Shown piece after piece: positions 6,219 through 14,115 of a stretch of DNA of 18,179 nt. The stretch covers positions 1 through 18,179 of the forward strand of contig DFGF01000129.1 in the NCBI GenBank assembly GCA_002371715.1, in the 5' to 3' direction. The position numbers and the translations under genes are program-made. Below the pieces are notes generated by a model. It ran no database searches and was not told where the DNA came from. It saw only the letters and a list, made by a program, of their open reading frames with translations. The stretch's first letter is position 1. Every line of letters begins with the position of its first letter. This DNA comes from Prevotella sp. UBA3757 (GTDB lineage Bacteria > Bacteroidota > Bacteroidia > Bacteroidales > Bacteroidaceae).

Positions 6219-6280
6219 TACTCCCCTCCCTGCAGGGAGGGGCAGGGGGAGGGTCTTTAGGGGGCAGGGGGGGAGGGTCT
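6219..6280 (+). repeat. Second REP-like repeat between the receptor and DUF4249 genes
   Basis: It contains the perfect 20-bp palindrome CCCCTCCCTGCAGGGAGGGG (6223-6242) followed by a G-rich tail ending GGGTCTTT (to 6258). A second, slightly longer tail copy lies at 6261-6280. It sits a few bases beyond the stop of the receptor gene (6286) and faces the copy at 6078-6115. As RNA, the palindrome would form a very stable hairpin between the two cistrons. Confidence 0.85.
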
Positions 6281-6285
6281 GGTCT

Positions 6286-8361
6286 TTAAAACTTAATATT
6301 AAACGACACGGAGGGCACGATGCCGAAGAGGCTGTACTGCTTGGCCTTGGTGCGGTGGCCGCTCTGCGAGTCCTCGAAATTGATGAGGAAGGGGTTGTAG
6401 CGGTTGTAGACGTTATAGATGCCGAACACCCACTCGCGGGTCCACCGCCCGTTGCTGCTCTTCTTGGTCCACGTGGCACTCAGGTCCAGGTGGTGGTAGT
6501 CGGGGGCACGGTAGCCGTTGCGCTCGGCATAATAATAGATGTAGTTGTCAATGACCTCGTACTTGGCACTTGGTGCCGTGAAGGCCTGACCAGAGTTGTA
6601 GACCCATACGGCGCTGAACTGCCAGCGCGGCGACAACCGGTAGCTGGCCACGATATTGATGTCGTGGCGGCGGTCGTTGTTGGCGTCGTACCAGCGGCCC
6701 TGGTTGACACCCTCAATCTGGGTCTGGCTCCACGACAGCGTGTAGCTGAGCCATCCCGTCAGCCGTCCGCTGTTCTTCCTGGCGCTGAGTTCGGCACCGT
6801 AGCCACGACCCTTGCCGGCCAGCACCAGCCGCTCAATCTCGATGGCCGACGAGAAGCTGATGCCGTCACGGTAGTCCAGCACGTTGTCCACACGCCGATA
6901 GTAGCCCTCCAACGAGAAGTCATAGGCCTGGTTGGGCGTCATGGCAAAGAATCCCAGGCTGACCTGGTCGGCCACCTCGGGCTTGACCAGGTTGGAACTC
7001 ATGGTGTAGCGGTCAAAGGGGGTTGACGTGCTCTGGCTGCGCAGGGCGTGCAGGTTCTGGCTCGTGCGGCTGTAGCCGGCCTTGACGCTGAGCAGCGGCG
7101 TGGCCTTCCAGACCATGCTCAGCCGAGGTTCCAGCGTCAGGTGGGTCTTGACGGGACGGTTCGTCCGCCGGCGGTACATCCACGTAATCTGGCCCTTGTC
7201 GTCAATGTCATAGTAGAACGGACCGCCTAAGGCCGAGAAGGTCGTCAGCCGCAGACCAGCCGAGAAGGCCAGCCGCTCGGAGGCCTCGTACTGCCAGTTG
7301 GCCCAGAGGGCATTATCCCATGCCTTGCGCTGTTCCTTCTCGTGGTTGGTGACGCGCTGCCATTCGGCCGACTTCACGTCGGTCAGCATGGTCTGCAGAC
7401 CGGCATTGACCTCGTGGCGACCCGTCAGCAGCCGGAAGTTCTGGCGGAGCCCGACGTGGCGGATGTGGCCCAAGTAGGCTATGTTGGTGCCTAAGAGCCA
7501 GATGCCGTTGTCCGTATCGTACGACGAGGCAAATAGGGTGGTCTGGCTGGTGGAGCGCTTGCCCAGATAGCTGAGCCACGACAGCGAGCCGGCCAGGTTG
7601 GTCCAGCGGATGTCTACCATTTCCTCGATGGCTGTACGGTCGTGGCTGGCCAGGAAGGAGAGGAAGAGCTGGTTGCGGTCGTTCAGCTGGTAGTCAAGCT
7701 TCAGGTTGGCATCGTAGAAGTATAGCGTGTTGCCACGAAAATCCTTGCTGAGTTTCAGAAACATATCGGCATACGAGCGGCGCACGGTCAGCAGCATGCC
7801 CAGCTTGTCCTTGACCAGCGGACCCTCGACGGCGGCCTTGGCGGCCAGCAAGCCTACTGAGGCCGAGCCGTGCCACTGCTGGCGGTTGCCGGTACGCGTG
7901 GCAATGTCGAGAACGGCCGACGAAGCACCTCCGTACTGGGCCGGTATCAGGCCCTTGTAGAGCGTGGCCGTGGCCAACGCCTCGTCGTTGAAAGCTGAGA
8001 AGAGGCCGGCCAGATGACCGATGTTGTAAACGGGGGCCTCGTCATAAAGTATGGTGTTCTGGGCCGACGTGCCGCCACGCACCTGGAAACTGCTCGACGC
8101 GTCGCTCTCGGACTTGACGCCTGGCAGCAGCTGCATGGAGCGCATGATGTCTGCCTCGCCAAACAAGACGGGCTTGCTGACAAGGTCCTTGACCTGTATC
8201 TGCTCGGCACCAATCTGTACGGTGCTCAGCCGGCGCTGCGCGTTGTTGGCGTTGACGAACACCTCCTGCAACTGCTCGCCCTTCACCGTTGCCGTGTCAC
8301 TCTGGGCGACGGCAACTGCCGCCGTCAGCACCGCCAGCCATGTCATGGTAAGTCTGTTCAT
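6286..8361 (-). CDS. TonB-dependent outer-membrane receptor
   Basis: A 691-residue protein with a cleavable signal peptide ending near AVAVAQ (about residue 20). The short N-terminal segment (LQEVFVNANN) lacks the carboxypeptidase-like domain of SusC-type receptors. The plug includes ADIMRSMQLLPGVKSESDASSSFQVRGG and TILYDEAPVYN (about 69-110), followed by a 22-strand-type beta-barrel rich in aromatic strand ends and closing with VSFNIKF, whose terminal Phe is typical of outer-membrane proteins. It uses TonB energy to import a ligand too large for porins. The DUF4249 gene follows, a common pair in Bacteroidota. It is divergent from the pectate lyase operon, so pectin fragments are a possible ligand, but the sequence does not show this. 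Confidence 0.92.
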   Translation of the reverse strand: MNRLTMTWLAVLTAAVAVAQSDTATVKGEQLQEVFVNANNAQRRLSTVQIGAEQIQVKDLVSKPVLFGEADIMRSMQLLPGVKSESDASSSFQVRGGTSAQNTILYDEAPVYNIGHLAGLFSAFNDEALATATLYKGLIPAQYGGASSAVLDIATRTGNRQQWHGSASVGLLAAKAAVEGPLVKDKLGMLLTVRRSYADMFLKLSKDFRGNTLYFYDANLKLDYQLNDRNQLFLSFLASHDRTAIEEMVDIRWTNLAGSLSWLSYLGKRSTSQTTLFASSYDTDNGIWLLGTNIAYLGHIRHVGLRQNFRLLTGRHEVNAGLQTMLTDVKSAEWQRVTNHEKEQRKAWDNALWANWQYEASERLAFSAGLRLTTFSALGGPFYYDIDDKGQITWMYRRRTNRPVKTHLTLEPRLSMVWKATPLLSVKAGYSRTSQNLHALRSQSTSTPFDRYTMSSNLVKPEVADQVSLGFFAMTPNQAYDFSLEGYYRRVDNVLDYRDGISFSSAIEIERLVLAGKGRGYGAELSARKNSGRLTGWLSYTLSWSQTQIEGVNQGRWYDANNDRRHDINIVASYRLSPRWQFSAVWVYNSGQAFTAPSAKYEVIDNYIYYYAERNGYRAPDYHHLDLSATWTKKSSNGRWTREWVFGIYNVYNRYNPFLINFEDSQSGHRTKAKQYSLFGIVPSVSFNIKF

Positions 8362-8510
8362 GGCTGCAAAGGTAGTGCAAACGAAGCGAAACGCAAAGAA
8401 AATTTTGAATTATTTTCATTTCGGCGTTGCTGCCATCGCTTATACTGATGACATTATTCGAGTCCAAACGTCCTTTAGGATAGAACTAAGCAGAACTCAA
8501 ACATATCGAT
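8362..8510. promoter_or_regulatory. Divergent control region between the receptor and pectate lyase operons
   Basis: The leftward promoter is clear (8367-8397). For the rightward pectate lyase operon I found no TAnnTTTG element in these 149 bases. Its promoter is therefore weak, activator-dependent or of another class, which fits a substrate-induced operon; this is inference. Confidence 0.5.
8367..8397 (-). promoter_or_regulatory. Bacteroidota-type promoter of the TonB receptor gene
   Basis: On the minus strand, TTTG (8397-8394) and TACCTTTG (8374-8367) are 19 bp apart and match the consensus. The -7 element ends five bases before the ATG (8361), so the mRNA would have almost no leader. Confidence 0.75.
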
Positions 8511-10280
8511 ATGAAGAAAGTATTATTAATGGCAGTGGCTGGCCTGACGAGTGTGGCTGCCAGTGCACAGTACCCACAGTTGACGGACGAGGCTGCCAAG
8601 CTCATCGCCCAACAGAAAGAACAATGGAAGGCACATGCCGACTCGGCATGGGAAGTGGCCTTCCCCATCGTCATCAAGGAGGCTAAAGAGGGACGTCCCT
8701 ACGTGCCCTGGGCTGCCCGACCCTACGACTTGCGCCAGGCCAAGATACCGGCTTTCCCAGGTGCTGAAGGTGGCGGCATGTTCACCTTTGGCGGTCGCGG
8801 CGGCAAGGTGCTGACCGTCACCAATCTGAATGATGACGGCCCAGGCTCGTTCCGTTGGGCCTGCGAGCAGGGTGGTGCCCGCATCGTGGTGTTCAATGTC
8901 AGCGGTATTATCCGCCTGAAGTCGCCGGTCTACGTGCGCGCTCCTTATATTACCATTGCCGGACAGACGGCTCCAGGCGAGGGCGTGATTATTGCCGGCG
9001 AGTCGTTCCAGGTCGATACCCACGACGTCATCGTCCGCCACATGCGCTTCCGTCGTGGCGAGACGCTGGTCACCAACCGTGAGGACTCCTTTGGCGGCAA
9101 TCCTGTGGGCAACATCATGATTGACCACTGTTCGTGCGAATGGGGCTTGGACGAGAACATCTCGTTCTACCGCCACATGTTCGACATGAAGGACGGCAAG
9201 CCCAACCGCAAGGAACCTACGGTCAACGTCACCATCCAGAACACCATCTCGGCCAAGGCTCTCGACACCTGGAACCATGCCTTCGGCTCGACCATCGGTG
9301 GCGAGAACACTACCTTTATGCGTAATCTCTGGGCCGACAATACGGGCCGTAACCCAAGCATAGGCTGGGGCGGCGTGTTCAACTACGTCAATAACGTCAT
9401 CTACAACTGGGTACACCGTACGGCCGACGGCGGTGAGTTTACCACCATGTCGAACTTCATCAACAACTATTACAAGCCCGGCCCGCTGACGCCGAAAGAC
9501 GAACCCGTAGGCCATCGCATCGTGAAGTCGGAGAGCCGTTCGCAGGGCCTCTTCCCCTTCAAGCAGTTTGGACGTGTCTATGCTGTAGGAAACATCATGG
9601 AGGGCTATCCCGAGATAACCAAGGACAACTGGAACGGTGGCATTCAGACTGCCGACAAGGATGGTGACATGGACGAGACGGAGAAGGCGCTGATGCGTTC
9701 CGACGAGCCGTTCGAGATGCCCTACCTGAAGGTGATGGGCACGGAGCAGGCCTTTGAGTGGGTGCTCAGCAATGCCGGTGCTACCATTCCCTGCCGCGAC
9801 ATCGTCGACCAGCGCATCTGCGAGGAGGTTCGTACGGGTCAGGCTTACTATGTGAAGGATTATGAAAAGGAGCTGGCCAAGATTGAGAAGAAGACCAAGG
9901 TACCCCAGAATCCTTATGGCAACATGTGGGGCCTGCACGACAAGTCGAAGAATGAGGCTGGTTTCTTCAAGTACCGCCGTCTGCCCCAGGATTCCTATAA
10001 GCAGGGCATCATTACCGACCCGCGCCAGATGGGCGGCTATCCTGAGTACAAGGCCTGGGAGCCATACGTCGACACCGACAAGGACGGCATGCCCGACGAA
10101 TGGGAGAAGCAGTATGGACTGAACCCCAACGATGCCAGCGATGCCAACGGCGACTGCAATGGTGATGGCTATACCAATATCGAGAAGTATATCAATGGCA
10201 TCAATCCGCAGACCAAGACTGACTGGCGCAATCTGAACAACAACTACGACACCTTGGCTGCCAAGGGTAAACTGATGTAA
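8511..10280 (+). CDS. Secreted pectate lyase, PL1-type beta-helix with C-terminal calcium-binding repeat
   Basis: A 589-residue protein with signal peptide MKKVLLMAVAGLTSVAASAQ (cleavage about 20/21). The right-handed parallel beta-helix begins around residue 80 with IPAFPGAEGGGMFTFGGRGG and VTNLNDDGPGSFRWA, the standard opening of Bacteroidota PL1-family lyases. The conserved IDH (204-206, in IMIDHCSCEWGLDE) matches the family's vWiDH signature region near the calcium site. It cleaves de-esterified polygalacturonate by beta-elimination, in the periplasm or outside the cell. Residues from about 521 (DTDKDGMPDEW, NPNDASDANGDCNGDG) form an Asp-rich thrombospondin-3 or EF-hand-like calcium-binding segment common at the end of these enzymes. 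It is first in a three-gene operon, with only 4 bp to the next gene. Exact subfamily not determined. Confidence 0.9.
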   Translation: MKKVLLMAVAGLTSVAASAQYPQLTDEAAKLIAQQKEQWKAHADSAWEVAFPIVIKEAKEGRPYVPWAARPYDLRQAKIPAFPGAEGGGMFTFGGRGGKVLTVTNLNDDGPGSFRWACEQGGARIVVFNVSGIIRLKSPVYVRAPYITIAGQTAPGEGVIIAGESFQVDTHDVIVRHMRFRRGETLVTNREDSFGGNPVGNIMIDHCSCEWGLDENISFYRHMFDMKDGKPNRKEPTVNVTIQNTISAKALDTWNHAFGSTIGGENTTFMRNLWADNTGRNPSIGWGGVFNYVNNVIYNWVHRTADGGEFTTMSNFINNYYKPGPLTPKDEPVGHRIVKSESRSQGLFPFKQFGRVYAVGNIMEGYPEITKDNWNGGIQTADKDGDMDETEKALMRSDEPFEMPYLKVMGTEQAFEWVLSNAGATIPCRDIVDQRICEEVRTGQAYYVKDYEKELAKIEKKTKVPQNPYGNMWGLHDKSKNEAGFFKYRRLPQDSYKQGIITDPRQMGGYPEYKAWEPYVDTDKDGMPDEWEKQYGLNPNDASDANGDCNGDGYTNIEKYINGINPQTKTDWRNLNNNYDTLAAKGKLM

Positions 10281-10284
10281 GCGT

Positions 10285-10887
10285 ATGAAAACTGTTCTGT
10301 ATGCAGCGATATTATCGCTGCTTCCCCTCACAGCATCTGCCCAGGTAGCTCTCAACACCCAGGGCCAGGAGCCTCAGTATGTGGAGACCATCAAGGGCCG
10401 TGCCCAGAAAATCGTCGACGGCTTACAGCTCAACGACGCCCAAAAGGCGGAAAACGTGCGCAACATCATTGCCAACCGCTACTTCCTGCTCAACGATATT
10501 CATGCCAAATACGGCAAGGACCAGCAGGATGCTCTCTATGCCGAACTCTACAAGCACCACTTTGAACTGGCTTCGGCCCTGTCGCTCTATCTGACGGCAG
10601 AACAGGTGGATGCCGTAAAGGATGGCATGACCTACGGACGACTCAGGCGCGATTACCAGGCACAGCTCGACATGATTCCTTCGCTGAAGGAGGAGGAGAA
10701 GGCGCAGATATTAATCTGGCTCAAGGAGGCGCGTGAGTATGCCATGGATGCTGCCGATTCCAAGGGCAAGCACTTCTGGTTCGACAAGTATCGCGGACGT
10801 ACCAACAACTGGCTCTCGGCCCGTGGTTACGACCTGAAGAAGGAGCGCGAGGCATGGATGAAGCGCACGAGCGGGCAAAAGCCCTAA
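10285..10887 (+). CDS. DUF3826 family secreted protein
   Basis: A 200-residue protein with a signal peptide (MKTVLYAAILSLLPLTASAQ). The mature part is almost entirely helical and charged, starting with YVETIKGRAQKIVDGLQLND and including RYFLLNDIHAKYG, and matches DUF3826 (PF12875), a family found mainly in Bacteroidota pectin and rhamnogalacturonan gene clusters. No enzymatic motif is visible and the biochemical role is unknown. Its start is 4 bp after the pectate lyase stop, which implies translational coupling, and the DUF6298-like gene follows after 39 bp. Confidence 0.85.
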   Translation: MKTVLYAAILSLLPLTASAQVALNTQGQEPQYVETIKGRAQKIVDGLQLNDAQKAENVRNIIANRYFLLNDIHAKYGKDQQDALYAELYKHHFELASALSLYLTAEQVDAVKDGMTYGRLRRDYQAQLDMIPSLKEEEKAQILIWLKEAREYAMDAADSKGKHFWFDKYRGRTNNWLSARGYDLKKEREAWMKRTSGQKP

Positions 10888-10926
10888 ATAACAAATCTGA
10901 AATAAGAAATAGGAATTTTGGCGGTC

Positions 10927-13900
10927 ATGAATCAAAACAACTCTTCGCAAGGTTTGACGGTATTAATATTTCTTCTTTTTTATTTCTTATTTAGCCCTTT
11001 AAGGGCGCAGGAGGTGCCGCTGGACTATTCGTATTGTGGATACCACCGTTCTGAACAGCCCATTCCGCTGGTAGGGGCCGTCGTTTCTGTTGCGCCGTCC
11101 GGACAAGACGATGCTGCCAACATCCAGGCGGCCATTGACAAGATCAGCCGTCAGAAGCCTGACAAGCAGACTGGCTTCCGGGGGGCTGTCTTGTTGCGCG
11201 AAGGGACGTTCATGGTCAGCGAACCGCTGCGCATTCGCACAAGCGGCGTCGTGCTGCGCGGCAGTGGGCGGGGCAAGACCATCGTGCGTAAGACGGGCTT
11301 CGATCGTGGTGCAGCCATCTATATTGAAGGTGAACGGCAGTTGACCGTCATAGACACACTTGATGTGCAGGATGTCCAGGCTGGTTCAATGTCTATTTCA
11401 ACGCTTGGTGGCTCCTCCTCAGCCATCGCTGGTGCCCGGCTGATGCTGTGGCGCCCTTCTACGCAGCAGTGGATTGATTATCTCAACTGTGCTTCCTTTG
11501 GTGGTGGCAAGCGTATGGGATACTGGGCATGGCATGTGGGTGACATTGATGTGCGGTGGAATCGGCAGATTACTACCGTTAGCGGAAACCGCATGACGCT
11601 CAATGCCCCCATTACCTGTAGTATAGAGCAGCGATGGGGTGGAGCCAAAGCCATCATCTACGTAGAAAAGGGGGTGGTCAGCGAGTGTGGCGTGGAGAAC
11701 CTGTCCGTAGAGAGTGATTACGACCGGGCTCTGCCCATGGATGAAAACCATTGTTGGGACGGCGTCTATGTTGCCGATGCAGAGAACTGCTGGGTACGCA
11801 TGGTCGACTTTTCCTATCTGGCAGGCTCGGCGGTAGTCGTTCAGAAGTCTGCCCGGCAGGTCACCGTAGAGGATTGCATCTCAAGAAGCCCAGTCTCTGA
11901 GATTGGCGGTTTCCGTCGTCGCACATTTCTGACCTTTGGTGAAATGGTACTTTTCCAGCGCTGCTATTCCGAACATGGTATCAACGATTTTGCCGTCGGG
12001 CACACTGCTCCTGGTCCTAATGCTTTTGTGCAATGCGAGAGCTTCGAAAGTTACGGTCCCAGTGGTGCCATCTCGTCGTGGGCTCCTGGCATCTTGTTTG
12101 ACGTGGTCAATATTGACGGTAACGATATCGTTTTTAAGAATTGGGAACTGGAGAAATTCGGGGCTGGCTGGAGTACAGCTAATAGTACGATGTGGCAAAG
12201 CACGGCATCGGGCTTGTTCTGCTATTCGCCAGACTCCCTGAACCGTAATTTCTCACGTGGATGCTGGGGACAGATACAAGGCAATGGTGAATATACGGAG
12301 ATGAACGAGCATGTCAGTCCCTATTCGCTCTTTGCCTCGCAGTTGGCAAAACGCTTAGGCCGTGACGTGTCCCGGCAGTGCCGGGTCATGGAAAGAAATA
12401 CCAACGCATCGTCATCACCCACCATCGAAGAGGCTATGCAGATGGCTGAACAGGCGCTGAAGCCGCGCCAAACCTTGTTGGAATGGATAGAAATGGCACG
12501 ATTGGAGGATGGGGGTGTCCCAACACAGCTTCCCTCCGGAAATTCCAGACAATCCGGACAATCCGCACTATCCGGAGAACCCAATGCCTCCATATCGTCT
12601 TATGTCATACGCAACGGCTGGCTCACCAAGGACGGCACTGTACTCGTTGGCGGCAAGCACCAGACCCCCTGGTGGAACGGGCGCACCACCGACGCAGCCA
12701 TGGCCAAGGCCAAGTTTGCCCTGACGCGTTTCGTGCCTGGCCAGGAAGGTACGGGCGGCACGGACCGCATTGACAGCGTCGTCGCAGAGATGCAGCGCAG
12801 CCACATTCTGATGTTCAGCCAGAACTATGGTCTCTGGACTGACCGCCGCCGTGATGACCACGAGCGCATACGCCGCAAGAATGGCGATGCCTGGGCACCC
12901 TTCTACGAACAGCCTTTCGCCCGCACTGGCACTTTCAACTCTCAACTCTCAACTGTCAACTGTCAACTGTCAACTGTCAACTGTCAACACCATCTTGCCT
13001 GGGACGGTATGTCGAAGTACGACCTTACCAAGTTGAATAAATGGTACTTCTGGCGTCTTCAGCAGTTTGCAAAAAAAGGCGAATCCATCGGCATCCTGCT
13101 GAAAAACCAGCACTACTTCCAGCACAACATCCTTGAGGCTGGTGCTCACTGGGTGGACTGTCCGTGGCGCACTGCCAATAACGTGAATCAGACGCCCTTC
13201 CTGGAACCCGTCAACTTTACAGGCGACAAACGCATCTTTACGGCTACGTTGTTCTACGATGTCACCAATCCAACCCTGCGCCAGTTGCACCGCCAGTATA
13301 TCCGCCAGTCGCTGGATGCATTTAAGGGGCAGCCAAACGTCATCCATTCCATTGGGGAGGAGTTTACCGGCCCACTGCATTTCGTAGAGTTCTGGCTTGA
13401 CGTCATTGCCGAATGGGAGCAAGAGAATGGCAAGGTGCTGGTAGACTTGGCTGTGAACAAGGATGTTCAGGACGCCATCCTACGTGACCCCAAACGCTCG
13501 AAGGTGGTCGACATCATTGACATCGAACAGTGGTTCTACCATAACAAGGGTGAATATGCGCCGCCGGGAGGCGTCAACATGGCTCAACGTCAGTATATGC
13601 GGAAAATCCGTACTGGCGGTGCGCGCTTCGAGGATGTCTATCGTGCCGTGTCCGAATACCGTCGTCAATACCCTGACAAGGCGGTTATTTATTCTGCACA
13701 GAAGGCTCCTGAACTCTGTTGGGCCTCGCTGATGGCCGGCGGCTCGTGTGCTGCGATACCCGTCAGTGACGAGTCATTTCTCAAGGCTCTGGCCGCTATG
13801 CAGCCTGATGGTTCACTGGCAGACAAGGGGGTCTACAGGCTGAACAGTCCACAGGGGTCATTAATATATAATGATACCGATGCCGATGTTACTGTCGATA

Positions 13901-14004
13901 AAAAGATGGTCATAGTCCGGATTGACATGAAAAACGGTGAACAGAGCCGGCAGAAACAGCGAGGCACCATTGGCAAGGGGCTTTATTGGATCAAACAGAA
14001 ATAG
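10927..14004 (+). CDS. Large secreted two-domain protein: N-terminal pectin-lyase-like beta-helix plus DUF6298/TIM-barrel-like domain
   Basis: 1025 residues from ATG 10927; the TTG three codons earlier is less likely. A signal peptide (LTVLIFLLFYFLFSPLRAQ) ends near residue 28. Residues about 45-480 look like a pectin-lyase-fold beta-helix: DDAANIQAAIDKI, then GVVLRGSGRGKTIV and many short turns such as VENLSVESDYD. A low-complexity Ser/Gly/Gln linker (about 538-553) follows, then a C-terminal domain (about 557-960) that reads like a glycoside-hydrolase TIM barrel: YVIRNGWLTKDG, GILLKNQHYFQHN, and SIGEEFTGPLHFVEFW with candidate acidic residues. The architecture matches DUF6298 proteins of Bacteroidota pectin clusters. 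A 7-bp microsatellite is translated in frame as residues about 670-687, and a gain or loss of one unit would truncate the protein. Third gene of the operon; a strong terminator follows. Substrate and catalytic residues are inferred. Confidence 0.8.
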   Translation: MNQNNSSQGLTVLIFLLFYFLFSPLRAQEVPLDYSYCGYHRSEQPIPLVGAVVSVAPSGQDDAANIQAAIDKISRQKPDKQTGFRGAVLLREGTFMVSEPLRIRTSGVVLRGSGRGKTIVRKTGFDRGAAIYIEGERQLTVIDTLDVQDVQAGSMSISTLGGSSSAIAGARLMLWRPSTQQWIDYLNCASFGGGKRMGYWAWHVGDIDVRWNRQITTVSGNRMTLNAPITCSIEQRWGGAKAIIYVEKGVVSECGVENLSVESDYDRALPMDENHCWDGVYVADAENCWVRMVDFSYLAGSAVVVQKSARQVTVEDCISRSPVSEIGGFRRRTFLTFGEMVLFQRCYSEHGINDFAVGHTAPGPNAFVQCESFESYGPSGAISSWAPGILFDVVNIDGNDIVFKNWELEKFGAGWSTANSTMWQSTASGLFCYSPDSLNRNFSRGCWGQIQGNGEYTEMNEHVSPYSLFASQLAKRLGRDVSRQCRVMERNTNASSSPTIEEAMQMAEQALKPRQTLLEWIEMARLEDGGVPTQLPSGNSRQSGQSALSGEPNASISSYVIRNGWLTKDGTVLVGGKHQTPWWNGRTTDAAMAKAKFALTRFVPGQEGTGGTDRIDSVVAEMQRSHILMFSQNYGLWTDRRRDDHERIRRKNGDAWAPFYEQPFARTGTFNSQLSTVNCQLSTVNCQHHLAWDGMSKYDLTKLNKWYFWRLQQFAKKGESIGILLKNQHYFQHNILEAGAHWVDCPWRTANNVNQTPFLEPVNFTGDKRIFTATLFYDVTNPTLRQLHRQYIRQSLDAFKGQPNVIHSIGEEFTGPLHFVEFWLDVIAEWEQENGKVLVDLAVNKDVQDAILRDPKRSKVVDIIDIEQWFYHNKGEYAPPGGVNMAQRQYMRKIRTGGARFEDVYRAVSEYRRQYPDKAVIYSAQKAPELCWASLMAGGSCAAIPVSDESFLKALAAMQPDGSLADKGVYRLNSPQGSLIYNDTDADVTVDKKMVIVRIDMKNGEQSRQKQRGTIGKGLYWIKQK
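12541..12577 (+). repeat. Degenerate 9-10 bp direct repeat in the inter-domain linker
   Basis: The core AATCCGGAC-like unit (AATTCCAGAC, AATCCGGAC, AATCCGCACT, ATCCGGAG) recurs about four times and encodes the Ser/Gln/Gly-rich linker between the two domains of the DUF6298-like protein. Confidence 0.55.
12935..12988 (+). repeat. Heptanucleotide microsatellite (TCAACTC/TCAACTG) inside the DUF6298-like gene
   Basis: Seven full units and one partial unit: two TCAACTC (12935-12948), five TCAACTG (12949-12983), then TCAAC (12984-12988). Translated in frame it gives SQLSTVN CQLSTVN CQ, a 7-residue repeat, because three 7-bp units make 21 bp. Seven is not a multiple of three, so a change of one unit shifts the frame. 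The two other frames stop at 13036 and 13040. Confidence 0.92.
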
Positions 14005-14010
14005 GAAATC

Positions 14011-14049
14011 ATGGGAAAAACAGTTTTTTTTCTGTTTTTCCCATTTTTT
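14011..14049 (+). terminator. Rho-independent terminator after the pectin operon
   Basis: A perfect 13-bp stem, ATGGGAAAAACAG (14011-14023) with CTGTTTTTCCCAT (14032-14044), encloses an 8-T loop and is followed by a T tract. It ends the operon six bases after the last stop. The in-frame Phe-rich extension upstream of the sigma-factor gene is simply this T-rich hairpin and promoter read as protein. Confidence 0.9.
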
Positions 14050-14058
14050 AATCTTTTT

Positions 14059-14092
14059 TTTGCCACTATTTCCTTTTTTTCTTTTATCTTTG
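14059..14092 (+). promoter_or_regulatory. Bacteroidota-type promoter of the ECF sigma-factor gene
   Basis: TTTG at 14059-14062 and TATCTTTG at 14085-14092 (22-bp spacer) match the consensus. The predicted start near 14097 leaves about 20 nt before the ATG at 14116, which supports that start over any upstream one. Confidence 0.7.
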
Positions 14093-14115
14093 CAACCGAA
14101 ACGAACTACTACTTA

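Noticed and set aside
6202..7026. A 274-codon plus-strand frame starting in the REP-like repeat
   Set aside because: It is antisense to the TonB receptor C-terminal barrel, and its start region is only the repeat read as PLPAGRGRG.
8526..10358. A 610-codon open frame on the minus strand opposite the pectate lyase gene
   Set aside because: It is a codon-bias shadow: it lies fully antisense to a clearly recognisable enzyme, has no known motifs and reads as Val/Leu/Ala/His-rich sequence.
14011..14115. Phe-rich N-terminal extension of the sigma-factor frame, resembling a membrane segment
   Set aside because: These bases are the terminator stem-loop and the TATCTTTG promoter; a start at 14116 gives a normal ECF length.
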